From the NCBI GenBank assembly GCA_964550635.1, contig CAZJZV010000008.1, positions 1-64,000 on the forward strand: DNA of 64,000 nt, given 5' to 3'. How positions within the stretch are numbered: the stretch's first letter is position 1; each line of letters opens with the position of its first letter. Shown in pieces: positions 8,701-17,173 of the stretch. This stretch comes from RGIG4097 sp964550635. Lineage in GTDB: Bacteria; Bacillota; Clostridia; Christensenellales; CAG-917. The translations under genes and the position numbers were made by a program. Below the pieces are notes generated by a model, which had not been told where the DNA came from, searched no databases, and saw nothing but the letters and a program-made list of their open reading frames with translations.

Positions 8701-10207
8701 CCTTGACGTAGGCGGAGTAGGTGATATCGATGACGTCGCCAAGGGTGAGAGTGTCGATAGACTTGCTCAAATCCTTGAGAGCAGTGTCTTTGAGAGTGAG
8801 AAGAATCGCGGGACTTTCGTCGTTGATTTCGATGAGGTCGCAAAGGCGGAGTGCCATAAGGCTATCCGTTGCGTTGTTGAGACCGCTGACGGTGGTGCGA
8901 GCGATTGCTTGGATTGCGGTGTCCGACGTGCCTTTATGCACGAGAAGGTAACTTTCGTCACCGCCTACGATAAGGCGGGTGTCCGCGGAAGGATATTCTT
9001 CGACGTCTTTGCCGTAGACTTCCATATTGACGAGAGTTTCGCCGTCGAGATATTTATCCGCGCTCGTGACGATAACGCTCGTGCCTGCAGTGCCTGCGAT
9101 AGTGAGAGTGTCGAGTGCGATGAAACCGCTTTCGATAGGCGCATAAGAACCGTCCTTTTCGGCGAAGTGGTTGGAGTAGGTTTGGAGATAGAGTTTCGCA
9201 CCTTCGGTGATATTGGTTGTGGTCGCCTTTTCGTATTCGACGAAACGATAATAGGTCTTGCTTTCTTCACCTTCTTCGGTGGTGGTGTAGCAAGAATTAT
9301 CCACTTTATAGACGGGATTTCCCGCTTCGTCGGTGACCGCGACTTTGTTGCCGTTTTCGTCGGTGGTAGCCTTTTCCACAAAACGAAGTTCTTTATAGAT
9401 GAGATTTCCTTCATCGTCCGCACCCGCGACGTAGGTCGTTGCGCCCGCTTTCACGGAGTCGATGTCGCTTGCGCCGACTTGCTCGTAGCGGTCGACTTTG
9501 ACGAAGACGGGGTTTGCGCCGTTGAGAATGAAAGCATCGCAGTCCGCGTCGATAATCGTGCCGACTTCGAGTCCGTTGACGATTGAGCCGAAAGCGGAAA
9601 GGGGAGAATCTTTGATTTGGTCGAAGATTGCGTTTTCACCGAGAGTCAAACCGAAGTTTTCTTCGATTTGGCGGAGAGTCATATTGTCGCCGTCGATACC
9701 GGACAGGATTTCGTCAATCGCTTTGGTGACGCTGTTGTAGAGATTGTCCTTGATGACGGGAATATCGTAGGTGCCGAAGTCGATACCCGCAAGAGTGCCG
9801 ATGTCGTCGAGAGTGATATTTTCGACGATGAGATGCACGCTCGAGCCGATTTCACTGATAGGGACTTCGAAGATAGGGGAGAAGTCGATGCCGTCGATGA
9901 TTGCACCGAGACTATCGAGTTTTCCGTTCAAGCCGTATTTATCCGCGATTTCACGGAGAGACATATTCGAGAAATTGCCGAAATCGCCGATGAGCGACTT
10001 GCCGAGATCCCAAAGCGATTTATTTTCCGCTTCGCTACCCGCGTCGATGATTGCGCTTTCTCCTTCGAGACCGACTTTTTGTTGCAGGTCGCCGACGGTG
10101 ATTTGAGTCGTGATTCCGAAAACGGTGCCGACGATTGCGACGATAAGGAGTATGATTCCGAGAATCATACCGAGAACGAAAGTTAACGTGCCTCTCAATA
10201 CTTTCAT
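5786..10207 (-). CDS. Giant membrane-anchored envelope protein with repeated helical and beta modules
   Basis: A 1473-residue protein. A single hydrophobic helix at residues 8-32 acts as an uncleaved anchor or signal, and there is no cell-wall sorting signal. The body carries a repeated block of about 35 residues in which a basic helix is followed by a helix ending in LxDVIDI-like text. Copies lie near residues 430-464, 467-502, 660-699, 744-784, 872-912, 997-1037 and 1359-1397, for example FSELVLGDVLDVEMDVYV and FDEVILSDVIAIDGDVYA. Between them are tyrosine-rich, presumably beta-strand segments such as GGYYTLYNPDEHDG. No enzyme motif is seen. An AGGAG site precedes the ATG. It follows the CvpA-like gene by 19 bases. 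I do not recognise the family; an extracytoplasmic structural or adhesion role is a guess. Confidence 0.85.
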   Translation of the reverse strand: MKVLRGTLTFVLGMILGIILLIVAIVGTVFGITTQITVGDLQQKVGLEGESAIIDAGSEAENKSLWDLGKSLIGDFGNFSNMSLREIADKYGLNGKLDSLGAIIDGIDFSPIFEVPISEIGSSVHLIVENITLDDIGTLAGIDFGTYDIPVIKDNLYNSVTKAIDEILSGIDGDNMTLRQIEENFGLTLGENAIFDQIKDSPLSAFGSIVNGLEVGTIIDADCDAFILNGANPVFVKVDRYEQVGASDIDSVKAGATTYVAGADDEGNLIYKELRFVEKATTDENGNKVAVTDEAGNPVYKVDNSCYTTTEEGEESKTYYRFVEYEKATTTNITEGAKLYLQTYSNHFAEKDGSYAPIESGFIALDTLTIAGTAGTSVIVTSADKYLDGETLVNMEVYGKDVEEYPSADTRLIVGGDESYLLVHKGTSDTAIQAIARTTVSGLNNATDSLMALRLCDLIEINDESPAILLTLKDTALKDLSKSIDTLTLGDVIDITYSAYVKDSNGIYVYVSQQATYKPAASDFTGDRYVANFATAADGKYVAIDGAYYLYDENNADMAGLTRYEKTFVLATADEIANNNIVKYERIDNGGYYTLYNPDEHDGMQRYSKLTDESDSTAPDYILATSAQIADSAIVKYYWNGTAMQTTAIDGAPAYVKGSASSKVLQRLASISIGDFSDSFSELVLGDVLDVEMDVYVTATAPFADTVDYYYFENGVYKIADVHDSTFMAAHADTVFYEISVAGASNAVLKKLAFTKIDDMATKMDEIIDDMRLNEVIDITVDLYMPDVNGKFVYVANGGYYTLYNPAIHSETATRYSKIVGLKDDGSGNMVEFSYVVASAEQIADDSVVKYYWNGSAMQTAVVAGATAYVEGTVSSSTLQRFAKVKIGNFSAAFDEVILSDVIAIDGDVYAKANALDSFTEAADTTDESKTYFIYSAGNYDAVTRTYITANPTETYYEFVGGKFYRYVNGVYVESDPVFVGSHTSEQYYELTASGTTHAVLRKMAYLPVNELGNSMDTVINDMYLKDLIGINEYDVVQDSVVADSDESARWLVEKDDNYTSTVGGVNYYYTFTYDINGKYYLRSDVYQKLTAEQLAKFELGTITYGYTQFTASDAAEFAIAATAHPYMYYCADASAENAEYSLNPALSIYLASKGTYNKTYYRDTTTSGYSGKTYRQVSTGGSALLYVNFNGAYVPYDATNPAHSDMDIYIHLENGYTPNASGSYFIDYTTGDYVSATSSSTIDLAFAKLPAKTVGSVTYYYYAKLDAEYHAAKEAGYSVITFSKNICDDVYIVDEDGDYTLFNGDYVLKTSLPAGAVGEGSFSHTIAYVAAVGENYLQDDSGTLITPISTRKVQIVTAKSAHVIRAFATHDVKVGSLDNAMKTFTLSDLMAIEPDSLFDDEDVKSTTLDNLGKVFQTKLQSMTVNDLLDWGNISSLKPEVLSIIGDVRLEKFFDALEYTNGNIMVNLEKLFA

Positions 10208-10226
10208 AATAACTCCTAATTATGCG

Positions 10227-10970
10227 TTAGTTTTTGGTGAATATTTTCGCAAAAACTTTTCCGATGGGGTTGAGTTCATAGAAGAACTTGCAGACTGATG
10301 ATTGCTCGATATAGTTCATGATCGACGGCGCCTTGTCCGACAATGCGGAGAATATCGCAAGCACGAGGAATATGATGACCGCGCCCACGACGAGTCCGAT
10401 AAGACCGCCGAAAACTTTGTCTATGATACGTACCGTTTTGTTGTCGCTGTCGTGAAGCCCTTTCGTTGCGCCCTTGATGACGGTGCAGACGATTGAAAGC
10501 CCTATCGCGCACACCACGAAGAGTGCGATTGCCATGATAAGACTCGTCACGTTGTAAACGCAGACGCTTGCAACGGAATGAACACCGCTTTCGGTGATGA
10601 GAGTTTTCGCGAGCCAACCCGCGAGTTTACCCTTGAAACTGATTGAACCGAGTTCGGTGAGTTCGCCGTTTTGGAGAATGGAATAGGTGCCGTCGTTGAT
10701 GAAAACGGTTTCGTTGAACTCCGCGCCCCAACCCGTCGACGCACTTGCGATTTTCTCTTGTAGGGATGCGCTCAAACTAGAATTCATCACGGTTTCGTGG
10801 AATGCGCCCATGAGAAGCAAGGACAAAAGTATCACGACGATTGTGACGAAAAAGCCTTTGAAAGATTTGCCGAATCCTTTGATGACTCCGCCCAACGTGA
10901 AAAGAAGCAACACTGCAATCAGTGCCACGTCGGCGTACCAAGTCGTATCGGCAATAATAGTGGAAAACAT
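10227..10970 (-). CDS. CvpA family membrane protein
   Basis: A 247-residue protein with the CvpA arrangement. An N-terminal helix pair comes first (DVALIAVLLLFTLGGVIKGFGKSFKGF and the following helix). An extracytoplasmic stretch of about 75 residues follows, then two more helices containing the DKVFGGLIGLVVGAVIIFL segment typical of the family. Bacterial CvpA proteins are needed for envelope homeostasis and, in enterics, colicin V production. It is the first gene of an operon with the giant repeat protein, which suggests a role in exporting, anchoring or regulating that protein. GGAGG precedes the ATG. Confidence 0.8.
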   Translation of the reverse strand: MFSTIIADTTWYADVALIAVLLLFTLGGVIKGFGKSFKGFFVTIVVILLSLLLMGAFHETVMNSSLSASLQEKIASASTGWGAEFNETVFINDGTYSILQNGELTELGSISFKGKLAGWLAKTLITESGVHSVASVCVYNVTSLIMAIALFVVCAIGLSIVCTVIKGATKGLHDSDNKTVRIIDKVFGGLIGLVVGAVIIFLVLAIFSALSDKAPSIMNYIEQSSVCKFFYELNPIGKVFAKIFTKN

Positions 10971-10994
10971 TTATAACTTCCTCCTATTTATAAC

Positions 10995-11023
10995 ATTATA
11001 TACGCACGCGCGAACAAAATCAA
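10995..11023 (-). promoter_or_regulatory. Promoter of the cvpA-like operon
   Basis: On the minus strand TTGATT (11023-11018), a 17-bp spacer and TATAAT (11000-10995), 24 bases upstream of the ATG with its own GGAGG. Confidence 0.75.
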
Positions 11024-11105
11024 GAAAAACTATTCAAAACAATTTATATGTGACAAAATGCAACGAAATTCCGCCGTTGCGATTTTTGCGGAGCGGTGTA
11101 GAAAA

Positions 11106-11134
11106 AGAAAGAAAAGCGCGCCTAAAAGGCGCGC
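11106..11134 (-). terminator. Terminator after the DUF2804 gene
   Basis: A GCGCGCC/GGCGCGC stem (11116-11122 with 11128-11134) with a TAAAA loop is followed on the minus strand by a T-rich run interrupted by single Cs. A T7 run on the plus side means it could also work in the other direction. Confidence 0.8.
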
Positions 11135-11185
11135 GATTTTTTTAGGTTGATTGCTTTTTCTACTATTTTGCCGAAAAATCAGCAA

Positions 11186-12232
11186 TTACCACTTGTTATG
11201 CACTTTTTCCGCAAAGCCCAATTCGTCCTTGACTTCGATGACGGTGCCGTCGTCAAGCACGCACTTTCCGTTGAAAATGCCGAAAACTTGGTGGGGTATC
11301 ATGCACATAACCTTCAAATCGAAAGGCTCGTAGCGGTCGATAATCGGGTGGAAAGTGCAGTCGAATCTGCCGTCCTCACTGACGAAGTGCCAATCTTCCA
11401 TATAGCGCGGTTTGCCTTCGCCGTCGCCGGGGATACGGAATTCCACTTTTGACGGAAGTTTGTGAGATTTTCCGTCGTAGAAGAGCATATCTTCGGTCGC
11501 TTGAGAAGTGTTGCCGAAACCGTAGCCGAGATTCCAACCGAAAGTTTTTCCGTCGGGCAGGCGGGTTTGCAAACTTCCCCAATACCAAGTGTTGTCGTAA
11601 GTCCACACACCGCGTCCCCAGTCGAGAGCGCCGAATGAGTCGTCCGCGGAGAAGGGGTATTCTCTGTCGTTAAGGAAGAAAGAGCCTTCCGCTTTCATGC
11701 AGTTGATTTTCGCATTGAAATAGAAGTGCTTATCCTTGTCGAAAGGAGTCGCAATTACCATACATTCTTCGGGAAATTCCGAGAGAGTGACGTCGAAACG
11801 GACGGTCGTCCCGCGTTTGTCCGCGTTGGGATATTCACCGGTTAGGCGACGAGTGGTGCCGTCGTTTTCAAACTTCATCCAAACTTTGCCGTTGTGCCAT
11901 TCGCAGTTACCGCTCTCGAAGGTCGCGGGCATATTGACCTTGCCCATAGGGAAAAGGAAGATACTGCTATTCGTGAATTGCGCGGGGGTGACGAAGTCCA
12001 TAATGGAAAGGGAGAGCGCACCCACGTAACCCATATCCGCCATAGTCAGACAAAGGGCGTATTCCTTGTTCGCGATATAATAGTAGTCCCACTCTTTGAT
12101 GCGGGTACGTTTTGCAAGGATTTTCTTGTTGTCGTATTCCCAATTCAAGCGTTTAGCAAAGCCCGGCTCGGCGATATTTCCGCTTTCGTCGAGGAGCGGT
12201 TTCTTGACCAAAACTTCGTGTTGATTTTGCAT
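11186..12232 (-). CDS. DUF2804 family protein
   Basis: The product is about 348 residues and matches the DUF2804 pattern: an N-terminal segment with RIKEWDYYYIANKEYALCLT, a DWGRGVWTYDNTWYWGS stretch (about residues 203-219) and a GWNLGYGFG block, rich in tryptophan and aromatic residues as in lipocalin-like beta-barrel folds. The biochemical function of this family is not established. I place the start at the ATG at 12232 because the GGAGGAAACT ribosome-binding site is immediately upstream; the in-frame TTG at 12244 overlaps that site. It stands alone between two terminators. Likely cytoplasmic, no signal peptide. Confidence 0.85.
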   Translation of the reverse strand: MQNQHEVLVKKPLLDESGNIAEPGFAKRLNWEYDNKKILAKRTRIKEWDYYYIANKEYALCLTMADMGYVGALSLSIMDFVTPAQFTNSSIFLFPMGKVNMPATFESGNCEWHNGKVWMKFENDGTTRRLTGEYPNADKRGTTVRFDVTLSEFPEECMVIATPFDKDKHFYFNAKINCMKAEGSFFLNDREYPFSADDSFGALDWGRGVWTYDNTWYWGSLQTRLPDGKTFGWNLGYGFGNTSQATEDMLFYDGKSHKLPSKVEFRIPGDGEGKPRYMEDWHFVSEDGRFDCTFHPIIDRYEPFDLKVMCMIPHQVFGIFNGKCVLDDGTVIEVKDELGFAEKVHNKW

Positions 12233-12360
12233 AGTTTCCTCCAAACGATGAGTTTAAGTGGTGTTTTTGCTTGCATAAACCGTTTTTTCAGTCGATATAC
12301 GGACTGATTGTCTTAATTCGATTTCAGGGTGAAATCCTTTCGGTTTCGGCGTCGCAAGAT

Positions 12361-12390
12361 ATAAAAACCCCGCTCGAAAACGAGCGGGGT
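12361..12390 (-). terminator. Terminator after the PFOR gene
   Basis: A 10-bp GC-rich stem (12367-12376 with 12381-12390) and an AAAA loop are followed on the minus strand by TTTTTAT, eight bases after the oxidoreductase stop codon. The remaining gap to the DUF2804 gene shows only two short hairpins without T-tracts. Confidence 0.9.
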
Positions 12391-12398
12391 TAGGGTGC

Positions 12399-15300
12399 TT
12401 AGTTCTCCGCCTTTCTGGTGTAGAATTCGCGTTTTTCTTTTGCGTCTTGTTCGTTCTTCGCAAAGAGAATTTGTGCCGCTTCGGGGTTTTGTTTGACGAG
12501 AGATGCGTATCTGACTTCGCCCATAAGGAAGGATTGATAATCTTCGGTGGGTTCTTTGCTGTCGAGAGTGAATGCGTTCTTGTCGGTGCCCTTAAGGTCG
12601 GGGTTGTAACGGAAGAGTTGCCAATAACCGGTGTCAACTGCTTTCTTCATTTCGAGTTGAGATTTGCTCATATTGATACCGTGGTTAATGCAAGGTGCGT
12701 ACGCGATGATGATGGAAGGACCGTGATACGCTTCCGCTTCGGACATTGCTTTGACGACTTGGTTCATATCCGCGCCCATAGAAACTTGCGCGACGTAGAC
12801 GTAGCCGTAGTCCATTGCGAGAAGGGCAAGGTCTTTCTTCTTGGTGCGTTTGCCGGTTGCCGCGAATTTTGCGATTGCGCCGGTAGGAGTTGACTTGCTT
12901 GCTTGACCGCCGGTGTTGGAGTAAACTTCGGTGTCGAGAACGAGAATGTTGACGTCTTCACCGCTTGCGAGCACGTGGTCAACGCCGTTGTAACCGATAT
13001 CGTACGCCCAGCCGTCGCCGCCGATAATCCATACGGATTTCTTGATGAGGCAGTCTTTACGTTTTTCGATTGCGTTGAGTTGTTCAAGGGTGATACCCGT
13101 TGCATTCTTCTTTTCTTCGTCAAGGAGTGCGAGAATTTGTGCGCTTGCCTTTTCGGAGAGAGGACCGTCGTCCTTGCCGTCGAGCCATGCGTGGAGTGCT
13201 TCTTTCATATCCGCACTGACGCTTTCGAGACCAAGGAGATTGGTGATGATGTTTGCGAGAATGTTTCTACGTTGTTGATATGCGATATGCATGCCGTAGC
13301 CGAATTCCGCGTTGTCTTCGAACAAGGAGTTTGCCCATGCGGGACCTCTGCCTGCGTCGTTGGTGGTGTAAGGGCAGGTAGGTGCGCTTCCGCCGTAGAT
13401 GGAGGAGCAACCCGTTGCGTTTGCGACGATCATTCTGTCGCCGAAGAGTTGAGTGACGAGTTTGACGTAAGGAGTCTCACCGCAACCCGCGCATGCGCCC
13501 GAGAATTCGAAGAGAGGTTTCTTGAATTGGCTACCTTTGACGGTGTCTTGTTTGACGACTGCGGAAGTTTCCTTGAGGGACGTTGCGTAATCCCAGTTTG
13601 CTTCGTCGTTTGCGATGGATTCGTCGAGAGAAACCATTGCGAGTGCTTTTTCTTTTGCGGGGCAGACCGCTACGCAGTTGTTGCAACCCGTGCAGTCGAA
13701 GGGACTGACTTGCATACGATATTCGTAACCTTTGAATCCGGTTGCGGGTTTGGTGACGAAGGATTCGGGTTTATCTGCGAGTTCTTCTGCGGTTGCAAGG
13801 ACGGGACGGATAGTCGCGTGCGGGCAAACGAGAGAGCAGCGGTTGCATTGGATGCAGTTTTCGGGGATCCATTTGGGGACGGAAACCGCGATACCGCGTT
13901 TTTCGAACTTGGTCGTGCCGGTGGGAACGATACCTGCGGGATCAAACGCACTGACGGGGAGTTTGTCGCCTTCTTGTGCGGTGATGGGCGCGATGAAGTT
14001 CTTGAAGTATTCGTCGTCGGGGACGGGAAGAGGATCCGCACCGGTCGTGGTGGTGGTCCAGCTTTCGGGATAGTTGACTTCTTTGAGTCCGCTGATTGCA
14101 TTGTCGACGCATGCGTAGTTCATTGCGACGACTGCATCGCCTTTCTTGCCGTAGGTTTTCTTGATTGCTTCCTTCATATAACGCTCTGCGTCTTCGTAAG
14201 GAATGACGTTTGCGAGCTTGAAGAACGCCGCTTGCATGACGGTGTTAACGCCCTTGGAAGTGCCGAGATCTTGGACGACTTTGAGACCGTCGAGAGTGTA
14301 GAATTTGACGTGCTTTTGAGCGATCATATTCTTCATCTTTGCGGGGAGACGGACGTCCATTTCTTCGGGGGACCATTGGCTGTTGAGAAGGAACGTACCG
14401 CCTTCTTTGAGGTCGGAGAGCATATCGTAACGGAGAACGTAGGATGCGTTGTGGCATGCGACGAAGTCCGCTTGGTCGATGAGGTACGTGCTTCTTATGG
14501 GTTTGTCCGCAAAACGCAAGTGGGAAATGGTGATACCGCCCGACTTCTTGGAGTCGTAGGAGAAGTAACCTTGTGCGTATTTGTCGGTGTGGTCGCCGAT
14601 GATCTTGATGGAGTTCTTGTTCGCGCCGACGGTGCCGTCAGAGCCGAGTCCGTAGAATTTGCAAGAAATGGTGCTCTTTTCGGATGCGTCGATCTTTTCG
14701 GTGACGTCGAGAGAAGTGAAGGATACGTCGTCGCTGATACCGACGGTGAAGTGGTTCTTCTTGTCTCCGTTCATGTTCGCGTAGATTGCGTTGATCATGG
14801 AAGGATTGAATTCCTTGCTACCAAGGCCGTAACGTCCGCAGAGAACTTCCGCTTTGAAGCCTTGTTCTTCGAGTGCCGCAACTGCGTCGAGATAGAGAGG
14901 TTCGCCAAGGGAACCGGGTTCTTTGGTACGATCGAGGACGGTGATGCATTTCACGGTCTTGGGGATCGCGTTCACGAATGCTTCGGTGGGGAAAGGACGA
15001 TACAAACGAACTTTCACAACGCCGACCTTTTCGCCTTTTGCATTGAGATAATCAACGGTTTCTTCGCAAGCTTCCGCACCGCTCCCCATGATGACGATGA
15101 CTCTGTCCGCGTCTTTTGCGCCGTAGTAGTCGACAAGGTTATATTTTCTGCCAGTGAGTTCGCCGACTTTGTCCATCATTTCTTGGACGATTGCGGGGAC
15201 TGCTTCGTAATATTTGTTTGCCGCTTCTCTGTTTTGGAAGTAGATATCGGGGTTTTGCGCAGTGCCTGCTTGGTGAGGATGTTCAGGGTTCAACGAACGT

Positions 15301-15911
15301 GCGCGGAATGCGTCGATTTCGTCGAAGTTGACGAGAGATTTGATCTCTTCGTAGTCGATAACGTCGATCTTGCTAACTTCGTGAGAAGTGCGGAATCCGT
15401 CAAAGAAGTGAATGAAAGGCACGGATGCTTTCAAAGTGGAGAGGTGTGCAACGAGAGCAAGGTCCATGACTTCTTGCACGCTGTTGGATGCGAGCATCGC
15501 AAAACCGGTTTGACGGCACGCCATAACGTCTGCGTGATCGCCGAAAATGTTGAGTGCGTGTGCCGCGAGCGCTCTTGCCGAAACGTGGAAGACGCAGGGA
15601 AGAAGTTCGCCTGAAATCTTGTACATGTTCGGAATCATAAGGAGCAAACCTTGGCTTGCGGTGAAGGTGGTAGTGAGTGCGCCTGCCGCGAGGGAGCCGT
15701 GCACTGCGCCTGCCGCGCCTGCTTCGGATTGCATTTCCGCGATTTTAAGAACGTTTCCGAGAATGTTCTTTCTGCCTTGTCCTGCCCAGTCGTCGCAGTT
15801 TTCTGCCATAGGAGAGGACGGAGTGATAGGGTAAATCGCCGCTACGTCCGAGAATGCGTACGCAACGTGTGCTGCGGCGGTATTACCGTCAATGGTCATT
15901 TTCTTGCTCAT
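12399..15911 (-). CDS. nifJ: Pyruvate:ferredoxin (flavodoxin) oxidoreductase
   Basis: A single-chain PFOR of about 1170 residues, the usual length. It decarboxylates pyruvate to acetyl-CoA and CO2 and reduces ferredoxin. All domains are visible. The N-terminal TPP-binding pyrimidine domain starts TIDGNTAAAHVAYAFSDV and contains YPITPSSPMAE. Two [4Fe-4S] ferredoxin motifs follow (CIQCNRCSLVCP and CTGCNNCVAVCP). The C-terminal TPP domain has CAGCGETPYVKL, GDGWAYDIGYNG and SNTGGQ. The start is the ATG at 15911, preceded by GGAGGC; the frame extends further upstream without need. It is monocistronic with a strong promoter and a strong terminator. The reduced ferredoxin would feed the Rnf complex encoded at 48.6-53.7 kb. 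Confidence 0.97.
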   Translation of the reverse strand: MSKKMTIDGNTAAAHVAYAFSDVAAIYPITPSSPMAENCDDWAGQGRKNILGNVLKIAEMQSEAGAAGAVHGSLAAGALTTTFTASQGLLLMIPNMYKISGELLPCVFHVSARALAAHALNIFGDHADVMACRQTGFAMLASNSVQEVMDLALVAHLSTLKASVPFIHFFDGFRTSHEVSKIDVIDYEEIKSLVNFDEIDAFRARSLNPEHPHQAGTAQNPDIYFQNREAANKYYEAVPAIVQEMMDKVGELTGRKYNLVDYYGAKDADRVIVIMGSGAEACEETVDYLNAKGEKVGVVKVRLYRPFPTEAFVNAIPKTVKCITVLDRTKEPGSLGEPLYLDAVAALEEQGFKAEVLCGRYGLGSKEFNPSMINAIYANMNGDKKNHFTVGISDDVSFTSLDVTEKIDASEKSTISCKFYGLGSDGTVGANKNSIKIIGDHTDKYAQGYFSYDSKKSGGITISHLRFADKPIRSTYLIDQADFVACHNASYVLRYDMLSDLKEGGTFLLNSQWSPEEMDVRLPAKMKNMIAQKHVKFYTLDGLKVVQDLGTSKGVNTVMQAAFFKLANVIPYEDAERYMKEAIKKTYGKKGDAVVAMNYACVDNAISGLKEVNYPESWTTTTTGADPLPVPDDEYFKNFIAPITAQEGDKLPVSAFDPAGIVPTGTTKFEKRGIAVSVPKWIPENCIQCNRCSLVCPHATIRPVLATAEELADKPESFVTKPATGFKGYEYRMQVSPFDCTGCNNCVAVCPAKEKALAMVSLDESIANDEANWDYATSLKETSAVVKQDTVKGSQFKKPLFEFSGACAGCGETPYVKLVTQLFGDRMIVANATGCSSIYGGSAPTCPYTTNDAGRGPAWANSLFEDNAEFGYGMHIAYQQRRNILANIITNLLGLESVSADMKEALHAWLDGKDDGPLSEKASAQILALLDEEKKNATGITLEQLNAIEKRKDCLIKKSVWIIGGDGWAYDIGYNGVDHVLASGEDVNILVLDTEVYSNTGGQASKSTPTGAIAKFAATGKRTKKKDLALLAMDYGYVYVAQVSMGADMNQVVKAMSEAEAYHGPSIIIAYAPCINHGINMSKSQLEMKKAVDTGYWQLFRYNPDLKGTDKNAFTLDSKEPTEDYQSFLMGEVRYASLVKQNPEAAQILFAKNEQDAKEKREFYTRKAEN

Positions 15912-15978
15912 TGAGTGTGCCTCCATTTATTTTTACAATTATTTTTTCGTACTCACCCGCGTGTGCGAGTTTATAAAG

Positions 15979-16007
15979 ATTATAATCATATAAACATTTT
16001 AAGTCAA
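15979..16007 (-). promoter_or_regulatory. PFOR promoter
   Basis: On the minus strand TTGACT (16007-16002), a 17-bp spacer and a perfect TATAAT (15984-15979). The leader to the ATG is about 60 bases. Confidence 0.85.
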
Positions 16008-16104
16008 GAAAAAAAGCAATAATAGGAATTTGGCACTTTCAAAATTGCCGAAATTCCGTCTGAAGAGAGAAATGAAATTTGAGCGAAAACCGCTCGATAA
16101 TCGC

Positions 16105-16132
16105 AAACAAAAAACCGCCGTTTCAGGCGGTT
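16105..16132 (-). terminator. Terminator downstream of the MarR gene
   Basis: An AACCGCC/GGCGGTT stem (16113-16119 with 16126-16132) is followed on the minus strand by six T residues. It lies about 100 bases past the MarR stop. The 324-base gap 15912-16235 otherwise holds the PFOR promoter and a small GAGCG/CGCTC hairpin at 16081-16095. Confidence 0.75.
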
Positions 16133-16235
16133 GATGCGTTGTTTTCGTTGTTCGTTTCAACAAGTTTCAAATTGCATATTTTGTCAAAACAAACCGTTTA
16201 TCTTGTCGTTTCTCGACGATAAAACCAAGATTTCG

Positions 16236-16676
16236 TCAAATCGTGATATTCAGATTTCTCATCATCATATCGAGAAGTGCGCTCAAAAGTTCGAGTTCGT
16301 TTTCTTCAAAATTTGCAAAGGCGGTTGCGAAAAATCTTCTCACCGCTTCGTCGATAAGTCCGGCGATTTTTTCACCCTCTTCGGTGAGTGTAAGACGTTG
16401 TTCGCGCTTGTCGTCTTCGGACACCGTCACGGTGATATATTTGCGTTCTTTCAAAAACTTCACACTGCGCGATACGAGTGCTTTGCTCACGTCCGCATTC
16501 ACCGCGATTTCGCTCGCCGTGACAGAGCCTTTTTCAAGTGAGCTTAAAACGACTATCTCGTTGGGGGATAGTTCGTAGTCCGCAAGGGCGTTCATTTGAA
16601 AGTCCGTGTAGGATTTTTCGAGTTTGCGATAGGCGCTGAAATAGTATGCAGCGTGTTTTATATCCATGATTTCCAT
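16236..16676 (-). CDS. MarR family transcriptional regulator
   Basis: A 146-residue winged-helix regulator. The recognition region is SLEKGSVTASEIAVNADVSKALVSRSVKFL (about residues 50-79), followed by the wing VTVSEDDKREQRLTLTEEGEK typical of MarR. N- and C-terminal helices form the dimer interface. The start at 16676 has no Shine-Dalgarno, and the -10 hexamer TATACT ends exactly six bases upstream, so the message is probably leaderless. A palindrome sits on the -10, indicating autorepression. Its target beyond itself is not clear; the divergent neighbour is a small membrane protein. Confidence 0.9.
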   Translation of the reverse strand: MEIMDIKHAAYYFSAYRKLEKSYTDFQMNALADYELSPNEIVVLSSLEKGSVTASEIAVNADVSKALVSRSVKFLKERKYITVTVSEDDKREQRLTLTEEGEKIAGLIDEAVRRFFATAFANFEENELELLSALLDMMMRNLNITI

Positions 16677-16680
16677 GCGA

Positions 16681-16727
16681 TTAGTATACTAAATTAACTA
16701 ATGAATGTCAATATAAATAGTTAACTA
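16681..16727 (-). promoter_or_regulatory. MarR promoter with two palindromic operators
   Basis: On the minus strand TTGACA (16711-16706), a 17-bp spacer and TATACT (16688-16683). A perfect 12-bp palindrome TTAGTATACTAA (16681-16692) covers the -10, and a second perfect palindrome TAGTTAACTA (16718-16727) lies just upstream of the -35. Both resemble MarR-type TTAG/CTAA half-sites. Binding at either would block RNA polymerase, which fits autoregulation. Confidence 0.7.
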
Positions 16728-16800
16728 AATTAATTTTTAACAATTCAACTTTTATTTTGCTCGAAAAAGCGATTATTTTCGTTCTTTTTGCATAAAATCC

Positions 16801-16830
16801 TTGACGAGAGAAGTCGCGCGGTGCTATAAC
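16801..16830 (+). promoter_or_regulatory. Promoter of the 97-residue membrane protein
   Basis: TTGACG (16801-16806), an 18-bp spacer and TATAAC (16825-16830), with an AGAGGTG ribosome-binding site before the ATG at 16855. Confidence 0.6.
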
Positions 16831-16854
16831 GGTTTCATCAAAAAGAGGTGTAAT

Positions 16855-17148
16855 ATGAAAGAATTTTTGGCAAACTATATCAAAACTTACGAGAACCTTG
16901 AAAAATGGATAAAGATAGTTTTTTGTCTTCTTTGGGACATCCCCGCAAATCTCTATCGTTTTGCAAAGAGTGCGCAAAAAGACGACCTTCTCGGAATGGT
17001 CATCGCAGTGTTGCTCGGCATCTTCGGCGGATGGGTACTTTTCGTCATCGACTTGCTCTGCCTTGTCTTCAAAGACAAAATCTTCTGGCTCGACGACTTC
17101 TCGGACAACTCCACCAACAACAACTCCGACCAAACCCCCAACGCCTAA
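16855..17148 (+). CDS. Small single-helix membrane protein of unknown function
   Basis: A 97-residue protein. An amphipathic N-terminal region (KEFLANYIKTYENLEKWIKI) precedes an aromatic stretch (VFCLLWDIPANLYRF) and one long transmembrane helix (about residues 46-70, LLGMVIAVLLGIFGGWVLFVI). A polar, Asn/Asp-rich tail ends the protein. AGAGGTG precedes the ATG. It is divergent from the MarR gene and could be part of its regulon, since the second operator is about 75 bp from its -35. I do not recognise the family. Confidence 0.7.
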   Translation: MKEFLANYIKTYENLEKWIKIVFCLLWDIPANLYRFAKSAQKDDLLGMVIAVLLGIFGGWVLFVIDLLCLVFKDKIFWLDDFSDNSTNNNSDQTPNA

Positions 17149-17173
17149 TCGGCTTATCATCAAATCCAAAAAA

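Noticed and set aside
12903..15614. A 903-residue plus-strand frame opposite the PFOR gene
   Set aside because: It is the mirror of a highly conserved oxidoreductase gene and is Cys/Val/Phe-rich in the way such shadows are; no domain is recognisable.
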